From AP-15 sp963797115 (GTDB lineage Bacteria > Pseudomonadota > Alphaproteobacteria > ATCC43930 > CGMCC-115725): 64,000 nucleotides of DNA. Where the stretch lies: NCBI GenBank assembly GCA_963797115.1, contig CAWCOH010000004.1, positions 62,001 through 126,000 of the forward strand, read 5' to 3'. Both the position numbers and the translations under genes were made by a program. The notes below the pieces were generated by a model, which was given only the letters and a program-made list of their open reading frames with translations, was not told the origin of the DNA and did not search any database. Shown here one piece after another: positions 49,726-58,217 of this stretch; position 1 is the stretch's first letter, and each line of letters starts with the position of its first letter.

Positions 49726-49970
49726 ATGCCACTGTTTATTACGCAAGGCCGCTTCACGCTCGAGCAATACGACTTCATGGTCATCTCGGAAATCACGATG
49801 CTAAGGCTGCCATTGTGCTGGCGTTCGTCGCTACGGGCCGCGGCCGGATAGAGAGCTCTATCACCACCCAAGCCTTCACCACGGCCGAGGCGCGAGACAT
49901 GCTGGCCGCGGCAGGCAGGATTGCCGATCAATACAAGCCCATGGGCGCCTCCTGGCGGGAGCACGGCCGC
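49726..49970 (+). pseudogene. GYD-domain protein, deleted and frameshifted
   Basis: The ATG at 49726 begins M-P-L-F-I-T-Q-G-R-F-T, the start of GYD proteins. After a missing block of about 35 codons it resumes Y-D-F-M-V-I-S-E, then shifts frame. The continuation is H-D-A-K-A-A-I-V-L-A-F-V-A-T-G and T-T-Q-A-F-T-T-A-E-A-R-D-M-L-A-A-A-G. A normal family member is about 100 residues. The gene is clearly dead. Confidence 0.65.
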
Positions 49971-50157
49971 CGCTCGCCGCATTCCCCCTCCGGGAGGCTG
50001 AACCCGACACGGCTATGCTCCGGCTCGGGCTGCCGCGAAGAAGGATCGATCAGGGCTGGTCACCCTTCCTGCTGCAACGGCAGCAGCGTGGCGTTGCGCG
50101 CCGCCGCGGTGGAAATTGTCGCTCCGGCGCTGGGCGGAAATGGCAGATTTGGGCCCT

Positions 50158-50346
50158 TCAAAACATCTTGCACGATCCGTCGCACTCGTCGGGGAACAGG
50201 CTCCTGCCGCAGGCACAAGGGCCACGATGACCAGCGACGCTCCTGTCGGGTGTCGGAGCGCGTTGCTGCGGCAGCCTCTCCCGCCGCAACTCCTCCATGC
50301 GGCTGCGGATTGTCTCGAAATCGTCAGCTGCTCGGGACCGTGACAT
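50158..50346 (-). CDS. Small conserved protein, paralogue of 8032-8253, with Cys-rich tail
   Basis: A 62-residue protein from the ATG at 50346, preceded by GGGAGGG five bases away. The N-terminal half A-A-D-D-F-E-T-I-R-S-R-M-E-E-L-R-R-E-R matches the protein at 8032-8253 closely. The C-terminal half differs and ends C-A-C-G-R-S-L-F-P-D-E-C-D-G-S-C. This has four cysteines in a C-x-C...C-x3-C spacing, possibly a small metal site. Function is unknown. Confidence 0.6.
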   Translation of the reverse strand: MSRSRAADDFETIRSRMEELRRERLPQQRAPTPDRSVAGHRGPCACGRSLFPDECDGSCKMF

Positions 50347-50544
50347 CAAACCCTCCCAGACCCGGACTAACATGCGTTGGTACCGTTCGCCAATTGCCTA
50401 ATTTAGTTCTCCTCTGGATCCAATTCCGCGTTCCCTTAGTGGCGTCGGGAACATGCAAGACCAGGTGGGGCCACAGCCAGCCTCGCCCAACTCGATGAAC
50501 GTTCTGGTAGAAATATTCACAAATGCTCACAGCCGCGCTATTTC

Positions 50545-50582
50545 CCTCTCCCCCTTCAGGGGGCGAGGAGGGTCGGGGTGAG
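50545..50582. repeat. Partial copy of the CTCTCC/GGGTGAG intergenic repeat
   Basis: CCTCTCCCCC and GGGGGCGAGG form a hairpin around TTCA, followed by AGGGTCGGGGTGAG. Order and sequence resemble one arm of the palindrome at 31372-31515. It is noncoding. Confidence 0.5.
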
Positions 50583-50748
50583 ACCCTCCTCAGTCCGCAA
50601 GGCGGGCTGCGCCATCTGGGATGAAAACGACGGCAGTGCTGCGCAGGCCAGCGGAGTGGGGCATCGAGACGGGGCAAGTGACCATTCGTCGGGCAAGATG
50701 CGGATTGCATCCACCCCACGCGCTGCCCGGATTTGATATATTATTACA

Positions 50749-50765
50749 TTGATACATTATATCAA
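50749..50765. promoter_or_regulatory. Zur-box-like site upstream of COG0523 gene
   Basis: TTGATAC-ATT-ATATCAA is a 7-3-7 imperfect palindrome with the same layout as the perfect site before znuA. A wider TTTGATATA...TATATCAAA inverted repeat spans 50732-50766. It lies 47 bases upstream of the GTG start, in an AT-rich stretch likely to overlap the promoter. A zur gene lies in the same cluster, so zinc-dependent repression is a reasonable inference. Confidence 0.6.
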
Positions 50766-50812
50766 AGGCGATAGGCTGCGGCGCCATCGACGTCAATGTT
50801 TGGAGCTGTTCT

Positions 50813-51780
50813 GTGCCCGACGCTGCCTCTATCCCCGTAACCGTGCTGACCGGCTATCTCGGAGCCGGCAAGACGACGCTGCTCAACCGCGTGCTTTCCG
50901 AAGAGCACGGCCGACGATACGCGGTCATTGTCAATGAGTTTGGCGAGATCGGCATCGACAACGAGCTCGTCGTGAACGCCGACGAGGAAGTCTTCGAAAT
51001 GAACAACGGATGCATCTGCTGCACCGTGCGCGGCGATTTAATCCGCATCATCGGAACCTGCTGAAGCGCAAGGGCCAGCTGGACGGCATTCTGATCGAGA
51101 CCACGGGCCTCGCGGACCCTGCGCCGGTGGCACAGACATTCTTTGTCGACGAGGAAGTGCGCGCGAGAGCAAAGCTCGACAGCATCGTCACGGTGGTCGA
51201 CGCCAAGCACCTCGCCGCTCGGCTGGAGGACAGCCATGAGACGGCGGAGCAGATCGCCTTTGCCGATACGATCCTGATCAACAAGGTCGATCTCGTTCCG
51301 GCCGATGAACTCGCCCAGATCAAGTCGCGCATTCGCGTGCTCAATCCTACGGCCGTTGTCCATCGCACCGAACGTTGCCACGTGCCAATTGACGACTTGC
51401 TCGATCAGCGCGCTTTCGATCTCGATCGCATTCTGACGGTCGAGCCCAACTTTCTTGGCGAAGACGATCATCAACATGACGACGCGATCACCAGCGTCGC
51501 GATCAGGCAAGAGGGTGCCATCGACATCAACAAATTCAACGCATGGATCAGCACGCTATTGCGGACGCGCGGGCAGGACATCTTGCGCTCGAAGGGCATT
51601 CTGAATGTAAAAGGCAGCCCCGACCGGTTCGTCTTTCAGGCGGTGCACATGCTCACGGAAGGCGATGACGGAAAGCGCTGGCGACCGGACGAGCCTCGCG
51701 ACTCCAAATTGGTCTTCATCGGCCGCGATCTCGACCCGCCCGAATTGCGCGCCGGCTTCGCCGCTTGCCTTGCTGCATGA
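50813..51780 (+). pseudogene. COG0523/CobW-family zinc-associated GTPase, one-base frameshift
   Basis: From the GTG at 50813 (GGAG seven bases before) the protein has the P-loop G-Y-L-G-A-G-K-T-T at 14-22 and the metal motif C67-I-C-C70. The frame ends at R-I-I-G-T-C. It continues in another frame as N-L-L-K-R-K-G-Q-L-D-G-I-L-I-E-T-T-G, with N-K-V-D-L later and a His/Asp patch D-D-H-Q-H-D-D. Restoring one base near 51053 (GGCAAC in place of GGAAC) gives a normal product of about 322 residues. These GTPases insert or buffer zinc under shortage. The rest of the gene is well preserved, so a consensus error is possible. Confidence 0.85.
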
Positions 51781-52831
51781 AGCTGGCCTGCGACAATCCG
51801 CAGATCCAGGTTCGGCCGCGGCAGGAATTCTCGTTTGACGCGGCGGCAACGGGGCTTGCTTTTCTCATCGAGGGTACGCTGGCGACCGGGCTCGGTGATG
51901 GATCGGTGCGGCTGATCGCGCCCGGCGAGACCGCATCGCCGAGAACCGTCCGGCCACATTGCGAGGGGGCGGCGGTGCTCGCGATGGTCACCGACATCGA
52001 CGGTGCCGGTGTTGTGACAGGCGGCGATCACGGTCGTGTGGCACGAACTGACGCCCGCGGCGAGGTGTCGGTATTGGCGGAGTTTCCGGGGCGGCAAACC
52101 GATGTCCTGGCCGTCAGCCCCTCGGGCGGAGTGCGCGCTGCGGCTGGCGGAAGGGAGGTGCGCCTGCTCGATCGGGCGGCGAGACGGTCGGAACGGCGGC
52201 GGACCACCCCAGCACCGTCACCGGGCTGGCCTTCAACCCCAAAGGGAAGCGGCTCGCCGTATCTCATTATGGCGGAGCCACACTGCGATGGACGGGAAAA
52301 CTTGATCAGGGAGCCACAAAGCTCGACCGGCGCGGGTCGCATATCGGCGTCACTTGGAGCCCCGACGGCACGACAGTTCTGACCGCCATGCAGGAGCGGG
52401 AATTGCACGGCTGGCGGCTGACCGACCACCAAACCATGAGCATGGCCGGCTATGGCACCAAGGTACGCTCGATGGACTGGCTGAGGCGGCCGATGATCCT
52501 TGCCACTTCGGGCAGCCATTGCGTGATCGCCTGGAGCTTTGCCGGCGGCGGGCCGGTAGGCAAGCCGCCGCTCCAGGTTGGCAGCGGGCTGGGGCGGCTG
52601 GTCACGTCTGTCGCCGTCCACCCAAAAAACCCGATCGTCGCGGCCGGATTTGACGAAGGGCAAGTGATTGTTTGCGCGCTGTCCCGGCAAGAGAAGGTTG
52701 TGCACTTGCGGTTGCCCGATTGGGAGCGGATTACCGCACTGGCCTGGTCGCGCGACGGCGCCCGCCTGGCCGTCGGTACCGACGCGGGCGCCATCTCGCT
52801 CTTCGACCTGTCGAAGGGCGTCTTTGCCTGA
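51777..52831 (+). pseudogene. WD40-repeat-like protein of the zinc cluster, one-base frameshift
   Basis: The ATG overlaps the stop of the GTPase gene (ATGA), so the two are translationally coupled. Repeated beta-propeller blades are visible, such as T-G-L-G-D-G-S-V-R-L-I, T-G-G-D-H-G-R-V, A-V-S-H-Y-G-G-A-T-L-R-W and A-V-G-T-D-A-G-A-I-S-L-F-D-L. Near 52178 the frame must shift by one base, joining R-L-L-D-R to G-G-E-T-V-G-T-A-A-D-H. The whole product would be about 350 residues, a six- or seven-blade propeller. Its role in zinc metabolism is unknown; partnership with the GTPase is inferred from the overlap. Confidence 0.75.
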
Positions 52832-52901
52832 TCGCCTGACGCTGTCCCCTCATCACCAGTTCGATCAATGGCGGAAGTGAACCGGCAGGATGGGGTAGAG
52901 T

Positions 52902-53354
52902 GTGCGAATGCCCGCACGACACGACCATATGAGCACCCAGCAGTCGGCCGAGGAGATTTGTCGACGCATGGGCGCCCGCCTGACCCGTTTACGCCGAAAA
53001 GTCTTGATGCTGGTGCTCTCCGCGGAACGCCCGCTCACAGCCTATGAAATTCTCAATCTTTTGCGTCCGAAGGATCCCTCGGCGACCCCTGCCGGCGTCT
53101 ATCGCAGTCTCGATTTCCTGACCGAGCTCGGTTTGGTGCATCGGATCGACAGCGCCAAGAGCTTCATCGCCTGTGCGATGCCCGATCACGCGCATCCGAG
53201 CCAAATGCTCGTCTGCCGGCGCTGCGGCACGGTTGTCGAGACCGAAGATGCGCGGGTCGCGAGAGCCACGGAAAGTCTCGGGCGCCGCCTTGGCTTTGCC
53301 CTCGACCGCAACACGATGGAGTTTGTGGGTCTCTGCTCGTCCTGTCGTGGATAA
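52902..53354 (+). CDS. zur: Zinc uptake regulator, Fur family
   Basis: A 150-residue Fur-family repressor. The winged helix contains L-T-A-Y-E-I-L-N-L-L and the recognition helix T-P-A-G-V-Y-R-S-L-D-F-L. The C-terminal domain has C-R-R-C and C-S-S-C, the structural zinc pair typical of Zur. The position between a COG0523 gene and znuACB makes Zur much more likely than Fur. The start could be the GTG at 52902 or the ATG at 52908 or 52929; none has a strong ribosome site. With zinc it should repress the palindromes at 50749 and 54335. Confidence 0.88.
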   Translation: MRMPARHDHMSTQQSAEEICRRMGARLTRLRRKVLMLVLSAERPLTAYEILNLLRPKDPSATPAGVYRSLDFLTELGLVHRIDSAKSFIACAMPDHAHPSQMLVCRRCGTVVETEDARVARATESLGRRLGFALDRNTMEFVGLCSSCRG

Positions 53355-53360
53355 ACCGCT

Positions 53361-54269
53361 GTGGCGGCCTGCACCTTTCACTGGGAGTGGAGGGGGCGCT
53401 CGATCAACGTCGGCTATGAGACACTAGGGACCGGCCGGCCCGTGCTGCTGCTTCCGGCCTTCAGCACCGTTTCGAGCCGCGAGGAAATGCGTCCTTTGGC
53501 CGAGCATCTTGCCGGGGGAGGTTGTAGCTGCCTGCTGGTCGACTGGCCCGGCTTTGGCAGCAGCATGCGGCGGCGGCTTGGGTATGGGCCGCGGCTCTAT
53601 CATCATTTTCTCGCCGATTTCGCGACCGCGGTCGTTCCGAAGGGAGCAGCGGTCGTAGCAGCGGGACATGCCGCCTGCTATGCGCTCGTGTTGGCGCATG
53701 ATCAGCCGGGCGTGTGGTCGCACGCCGTGTTGCTGGCGCCGACCTGGCGGGGACCGCTGCCGACCGCGATGGGTGAGCATCCGAGAGCTTACGCCGGGGC
53801 GCGCAGTCTTGTCGGTGCGCCGGTGATCGGCGAGGCGCTCTACCGCCTCAACACGCTCCGCTCGGTCATTGGCTTGATGTATCGCCGCCATGTCTACGCC
53901 GAGCCCAGCGGAATCACTCCGCTTTTCATCGCCAAAAAGCAAGAGATGGCGCGCCGCCCGGGAGCGCGCTTTGCGTCAGTGGCCTTTGTCACCGGCCAAC
54001 TTGATCCGGTCTCGGACCGCAGCGCGTTTCTTGCGCTGTTCGACCCGCCGCCTGTGCCGACACTGGTTTTCTGCGGCAATGCGACGCCACCCAGATCCAG
54101 GGCGGAGATGGCGGCGCTCGCCGATAGATCGGAAATTGATCTGCGATGGGTGCCGGGGTCGCTTGGCCTGCATGAGGAATATGCACAGGCTGTGGCCGGT
54201 CCGATCACTCGCTTCGTCGACGCGTCCCCGACCGAACCGAAGGGCCAACAGCGGCGCGTCGCCCGGTAA
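53361..54269 (+). CDS. Alpha/beta-hydrolase fold protein without catalytic nucleophile
   Basis: A 302-residue alpha/beta-hydrolase-fold protein starting at GTG, six bases after the zur stop. The oxyanion region P-V-L-L-L-P-A-F and L-V-D-W-P-G-F-G-S-S are normal. The nucleophile elbow reads G102-H-A-A-C106, with Ala104 in place of Ser. The acid turn (C-G-N-A-T-P-P-R-S) also lacks the usual Asp. It is probably a non-enzymatic member of the fold, co-transcribed with zur. A role in zinc handling is inferred from position only. Confidence 0.8.
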   Translation: MAACTFHWEWRGRSINVGYETLGTGRPVLLLPAFSTVSSREEMRPLAEHLAGGGCSCLLVDWPGFGSSMRRRLGYGPRLYHHFLADFATAVVPKGAAVVAAGHAACYALVLAHDQPGVWSHAVLLAPTWRGPLPTAMGEHPRAYAGARSLVGAPVIGEALYRLNTLRSVIGLMYRRHVYAEPSGITPLFIAKKQEMARRPGARFASVAFVTGQLDPVSDRSAFLALFDPPPVPTLVFCGNATPPRSRAEMAALADRSEIDLRWVPGSLGLHEEYAQAVAGPITRFVDASPTEPKGQQRRVAR

Positions 54270-54334
54270 GCGCGCTTCGGCTTTTGGGCAGACACCAGCG
54301 GCCTCGGAGGGTCTTGTGCCCGACAGCGCGATCG

Positions 54335-54359
54335 CTTAATGATATAACATATCATTAAG
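54335..54359. promoter_or_regulatory. Perfect 25-bp palindrome, Zur box upstream of znuA
   Basis: CTTAATGATAT (54335-54345) and ATATCATTAAG (54349-54359) are exact inverse arms around AAC. It sits just before the znuA start region. The AT-rich 7-3-7 core ATGATAT-AAC-ATATCAT resembles Zur operators of Alphaproteobacteria. Its overlap with the promoter would allow zinc-dependent repression of znuACB. Confidence 0.8.
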
Positions 54360-54366
54360 ACAACCT

Positions 54367-55353
54367 GTGCCGGATATGGAGATTATCGGCGTCCACCATA
54401 CTTGTGCAAGCGGCGGGCCGTGGACGGCCGCCTCGCTGTCGCGGCGACACTGCCCGGTGATCGCCATCGGCCCGGGAAAATACTGGCACCAACTCATCGG
54501 TGGGTTTGTCAGCTTAATCGCGTCGGCTTCATTAGCGCTGGCGGGGAGCCCGATCAACATTGTCGCGGCTGAAAACTTCTATGGCGACATCGCCAAGCAG
54601 ATCGGCGGTCCGAACGTCGCCGTGACGAGCATCCTCAGCAACCCCGACCAGGACCCGCATCTCTTCGAGGTAAGCCCGTCGGTGGGCAGGGATGTCTCGG
54701 CCGCACGCATCGTCATCTACAACGGCATCGACTATGACCCGTGGATGGAAAAACTCCTCAGGGCCACCCGCTCGGCCAATCGCAAGACAATCGTCGTCGC
54801 CGATCTGGCCGGGAAGAAAACGGGCGACAACCCCCATATTTGGTACGACCTGACAACGATGTCGGCGCTGGCCGAGAGACTTTCCGACACCCTGATCGCC
54901 GAAGATCCCGCCGACAAAGCCGGGTATGAGCAGCGCCTGGCGCATTTCGACGAGTCACTGAAGCCGATCCAGGCGAAAATCGGGGAGATCCGCCAGCGGT
55001 TCGCCGGAATGCATGTCACGGCGACCGAACCGATCTTTGGTTACATGTTCGATGCCCTCGGCATGCAGGTGGAGAACCAAGCCTTTCAGCTTGCCGTAAT
55101 GAACAACACCGAGCCAAGCGCCTCGGAGATCGCCGCGTTTGAGAACGACCTCAAGACGCGTCGCGTCAAGCTGCTGATCTACAACAGCCAGGCGACCGAC
55201 CCAATTGCCGACCGGCTGCAGAAAATCGCCAAAGGGGCCGAGGTCCCGGTCGTCGGGGCTACCGAGACCAAGCCTGCCGACGAGGACTATCAGAGCTGGA
55301 TGATGAGCCAGCTCGATGCGGTCGAGCGCGCGCTCCCCAAGCAAGCTCCGTGA
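54367..55353 (+). CDS. znuA: Zinc ABC transporter, periplasmic binding protein
   Basis: A 328-codon frame of the ZnuA/TroA cluster-9 binding-protein family. The likely signal segment is near residues 42-60 (I-G-G-F-V-S-L-I-A-S-A-S-L-A-L-A-G), so the GTG at 54367 gives an unusually long leader and the real start may be later. Metal ligands are probably the His in D-Q-D-P-H-L-F-E, the His in N-P-H-I-W-Y-D and the Glu/Asp of later loops. It captures zinc, possibly manganese, in the periplasm. Its stop overlaps the znuC start (GTGA). Confidence 0.92.
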   Translation: MPDMEIIGVHHTCASGGPWTAASLSRRHCPVIAIGPGKYWHQLIGGFVSLIASASLALAGSPINIVAAENFYGDIAKQIGGPNVAVTSILSNPDQDPHLFEVSPSVGRDVSAARIVIYNGIDYDPWMEKLLRATRSANRKTIVVADLAGKKTGDNPHIWYDLTTMSALAERLSDTLIAEDPADKAGYEQRLAHFDESLKPIQAKIGEIRQRFAGMHVTATEPIFGYMFDALGMQVENQAFQLAVMNNTEPSASEIAAFENDLKTRRVKLLIYNSQATDPIADRLQKIAKGAEVPVVGATETKPADEDYQSWMMSQLDAVERALPKQAP

Positions 55354-56192
55354 ACGCTATCGAGTTCCGCGACGTCACGCTGAGGTTGGGCGGCCGCGAC
55401 GTGCTGGCCGGCGTGAGCCTGGAGATCGCGACGGGTGAATTCGTTGGCGTGCTCGGGCCCAACGGCTGCGGCAAGACGACGTTGATGCGCGCCGTCCTGG
55501 GTCTGAGGCCAGCACACCGCGGCGATATCCGTGTGTTCGGCCGGGGGGCGGCTCGCGGCAATCCAGCAATTGGATACCTGCCGCAAACTCGCAATGCCGC
55601 TGGTAATCTGCGACTGAGCGGCTGGGACCTCGTCGCCACTGTATTCAGTGGCCACCGGCTGGGCCTGCCGTTCGCGGGCAGAGCGGCGCACGCCGAAGTC
55701 GATCGCGTTCTCGCTCTGGTCGGCGCCGACAAGTTAGCGCGCCGGCCGTTGGCCGAGATTTCAGGCGGCGAGCGTCAGCGTCTGCTGCTAGCCCAGGCGC
55801 TGATCGGCCGCCCGCAGCTGCTGCTCCTCGACGAGCCGTTGGCTAATCTCGACCCGCACTTCCAGGGCGATATGGTTGCGTTGACAAAGTCACTCTGCGC
55901 CGAACTCGGGGTCACCGTCTTGTTCAGCGCCCACGATCTGAACTCGCTGCTCGGAGCCGTGGATCGCGTGCTCTATCTCGGGCGCGGCCAGGCGGAACTG
56001 GGTACTGTCGAGGAAGTGATCACAGGGCCGGTACTGTCGCGCCTTTATGGCTCCGATATCGACGTTATCCGCGTGCACGGCCGGATCTTTGTCATGTCGG
56101 GCGATTACGATGTGGAACGTGACGCGCACGGCCACGATCATCGGCCAGCTCACATGCGCGATCTGCTGGGGGTGCCGCATGGCGATGCTTGA
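55350..56192 (+). CDS. znuC: Zinc ABC transporter, ATP-binding protein
   Basis: A 280-residue ABC ATPase starting at GTG within the znuA stop. Walker A G-P-N-G-C-G-K-T-T is at 36-44, the signature S-G-G-E-R at 138-142, Walker B L-L-L-L-D-E at 157-162 and the switch His in F-S-A-H-D near 194. The tail carries a His/Asp stretch (H-G-H-D-H-R-P-A-H), common in zinc transporter ATPases. It powers import through ZnuB. Confidence 0.94.
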   Translation: MNAIEFRDVTLRLGGRDVLAGVSLEIATGEFVGVLGPNGCGKTTLMRAVLGLRPAHRGDIRVFGRGAARGNPAIGYLPQTRNAAGNLRLSGWDLVATVFSGHRLGLPFAGRAAHAEVDRVLALVGADKLARRPLAEISGGERQRLLLAQALIGRPQLLLLDEPLANLDPHFQGDMVALTKSLCAELGVTVLFSAHDLNSLLGAVDRVLYLGRGQAELGTVEEVITGPVLSRLYGSDIDVIRVHGRIFVMSGDYDVERDAHGHDHRPAHMRDLLGVPHGDA

Positions 56193-56976
56193 ATACGACT
56201 TTATGCAGAATGCTTTTGCGGCGGCGACCATTGTCGCAATCGTCTCGGGGTTGGTTGGTTATTTCCTCGTCCTGCGCGGGCAGGCCTTCGCCGGTCATGC
56301 CCTTGCCCATGTCGGCTTTACCGGTGCGAGCGGCGCGGTTCTCGTCGGGGTCACGCCACTCTGGGGTATGGTGGCGCTGACCGTGGCGGCCGGAATCGGT
56401 ATGGGTGCCATGGGCGAGCGTCTGGGCGGCCGCGATGTGGCGATCGGCATCGTGCTGGCCTTATCGCTCGGTCTTGGCTTGCTGTTCCTGCACTTCTTCA
56501 CGGCCTACGCAACTCAGGCAACCGCATTGCTGTTTGGCAATGTGCTTGCCGTCGATGTCGGGACCGTGCGAACGCTGCTGTGGCTGGGCATCGTCAGTGT
56601 GGGGACGCTCGCGATCATCTCGCGCCCATTGCTGTTCGCGAGCCTGCTGCCCGAATTGGCCGAGGCAAAGGGCGTATCGCTGCGGCTTTATTCGGTGCTC
56701 TTCCTGGCGATTGTGGCGCTGGCGGTCGCCGAGTGTGTGCAGATTGTCGGGGCACTCCTCGTCTTTGCGCTGATGGTCGGTCCAGCGGCCGCGGCGCAAC
56801 GGCTGACGACCCGGATCGGAAACGGGCTTCTGCTGTCGGTCGGCTTGGCATTATTGGAAGCCTGGACAGGCATCACGCTGGCCTTCTATACCGACTGGCC
56901 GGTCAGCTTCTGGATCACCGCCTTGAGTGCCGGAGCTTATGGGCTTACCGCCCTGCTGCCAATCGGCGCGCGCTGA
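56179..56976 (+). CDS. znuB: Zinc ABC transporter, permease
   Basis: A 265-residue inner-membrane permease with about eight helices. It begins M-A-M-L-E-Y-D-F-M-Q-N-A-F and has G-Q-A-F-A-G-H-A-L-A-H-V-G-F-T-G-A, the characteristic loop of ZnuB/MntB-type permeases. Its ATG overlaps the znuC end by 14 bases and GGGGGTG precedes it. With ZnuA and ZnuC it forms a complete zinc importer. Confidence 0.94.
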   Translation: MAMLEYDFMQNAFAAATIVAIVSGLVGYFLVLRGQAFAGHALAHVGFTGASGAVLVGVTPLWGMVALTVAAGIGMGAMGERLGGRDVAIGIVLALSLGLGLLFLHFFTAYATQATALLFGNVLAVDVGTVRTLLWLGIVSVGTLAIISRPLLFASLLPELAEAKGVSLRLYSVLFLAIVALAVAECVQIVGALLVFALMVGPAAAAQRLTTRIGNGLLLSVGLALLEAWTGITLAFYTDWPVSFWITALSAGAYGLTALLPIGAR

Positions 56977-57023
56977 GACTCCCGCCGCTTGAAGTGGCCG
57001 GCGGCCGGCCTCAGCTTGACTGC

Positions 57024-57293
57024 GTGACACGAGTGATCATGGTATGCGCGACCCTCGCCGTTGCCGCTTGCGCCGCTGAGCAGCCGGCACCGGATTACGC
57101 GGCTGTCGCTAAACGCCTGGACCAAGCGCGCGCGGAGATTGCACCGCCGCTTGGCGCGACGACGTATACGCTCGATCGTCGCCGCCTGGTCGATCAGCCA
57201 GGAGATCAGAACCGAACCCTGACGCAAACGCTTGGACAACTTCCTAGCGTTACGCTCGGGCCGAAGGGCCAAGTGCGCGTACGCGGTCAGTAG
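57024..57293 (+). pseudogene. TonB-dependent receptor plug remnant
   Basis: An 89-codon frame with a signal-like start (L-A-V-A-A-C-A-A). The body, I-A-P-P-L-G-A-T-T-Y-T-L-D-R-R, then N-R-T-L-T-Q-T-L-G-Q-L-P and G-Q-V-R-V-R-G, matches the first part of a TonB-receptor plug domain. It stops at V-R-V-R-G-Q, just where the plug should continue, and no barrel sequence follows. Its place directly after znuB suggests the lost gene was a Zur-controlled outer-membrane zinc receptor. It could also be a short functional protein, but I think this unlikely. Confidence 0.6.
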
Positions 57294-57623
57294 AAGCGCG
57301 CGGCAGCGCTGGCCTATTCCGTGCCTGCCAGCCTGCGTCTGCATGGCCACCGTCACGGACGATGCAATAAGCGATGTTGTGATTGCAAAGACTGCATTGG
57401 CGTCGAGGTAACCAGCGCGGCGCGGGCCGCGGTCAGCATCGATCAGGTGGAATCGGGCATTCCGGACTGGTCGCGGGACCCATGGCGGACGGCGTGAATG
57501 ATGATTTCGCTCTCTGCGGCCCCGAGCGCGGCGAGCCTTGCGGCCGAGGGATTGCGGCAGGAGCACGGTCTCGACCCGGCCGCCCCAGTGTGCTGTCACT
57601 CGGCATTAGTATCGTTCATCTAG
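57294..57623. other. 330-base region after the receptor remnant
   Basis: I see no gene or continuation of the TonB receptor in any frame, and no clear repeat or terminator. Confidence 0.4.
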
Positions 57624-58088
57624 TTATCGACTGGTATTTGACATAGCGGCGAGAACGTAAACGGCAAATGCGGGAACGGAGAATAAAGTTCGAATGACGT
57701 GGAACCGAAACCATCGCGCACGCATCTGGGCCCATTCGCGCGGTGGACTCTGAATAGACCAGGATGCGATTTTGTGGTTAATGCGGACACATGTGGGTAG
57801 CCCGATTATAATTACGAGCGCGTAGCAGACTGCACCCGCTGCGGCAAGTTGTCCGGAAAGCGAATGGACACCATACATCACAGCAAGGGCTGCGCCTCCT
57901 GCCAGAGCACCAATGATCACGATCGGCATGTAGGGATCAAAAGTACGATTAGTATGCTGATGGAATTCAACATAGGCTGAAACTGAAAGCCGGGACATCG
58001 CGCGTCCTAGACCTATCCAGTTTACGATCAATCCGCCGGTAGCGAGCGCTGCAAACGAGAGAACGATCAGTACAAATGACTTTTCCAT
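57624..58088 (-). CDS. DUF1772-like small membrane protein
   Basis: A 154-residue protein with four hydrophobic segments (about 5-25, 55-75, 82-102 and 130-148). The pattern G-G-L-I-V-N-W-I-G-L-G-R-A, then a helix with N-R-T-F-D-P-Y-M-P and a basic R-I-N-H-K-I loop, resembles the DUF1772/anthrone-oxygenase-like family. Its function in bacteria is unknown. GGAGG lies about ten bases before the ATG. Confidence 0.65.
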   Translation of the reverse strand: MEKSFVLIVLSFAALATGGLIVNWIGLGRAMSRLSVSAYVEFHQHTNRTFDPYMPIVIIGALAGGAALAVMYGVHSLSGQLAAAGAVCYALVIIIGLPTCVRINHKIASWSIQSPPREWAQMRARWFRFHVIRTLFSVPAFAVYVLAAMSNTSR

Positions 58089-58217
58089 AGTTCAGTTGCC
58101 TCCATTTTTCGTTGGAAAGCATCCTCAGCCGTTATCCAATGCTCCGTTTTGCAGCCAGTTCCGATAGAAGTTAGTCGACCTTACGAAGCGGAAGTCCGGC
58201 TTGATAGCCGATCCCTC

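Larger units (their letters stand above)
50347..50812. other. 466-base intergenic region before the zinc cluster
   Basis: It contains a repeat half-copy at 50545-50582 and an AT-rich palindromic region at 50732-50766 that is probably the Zur-regulated promoter of the COG0523 gene. No protein gene is supported. Confidence 0.5.

Noticed and set aside
49632..50498. 288-codon plus-strand frame
   Set aside because: Only its first part matches a decayed GYD domain; the remainder has no similarity and runs antisense over a small gene with a strong ribosome site.
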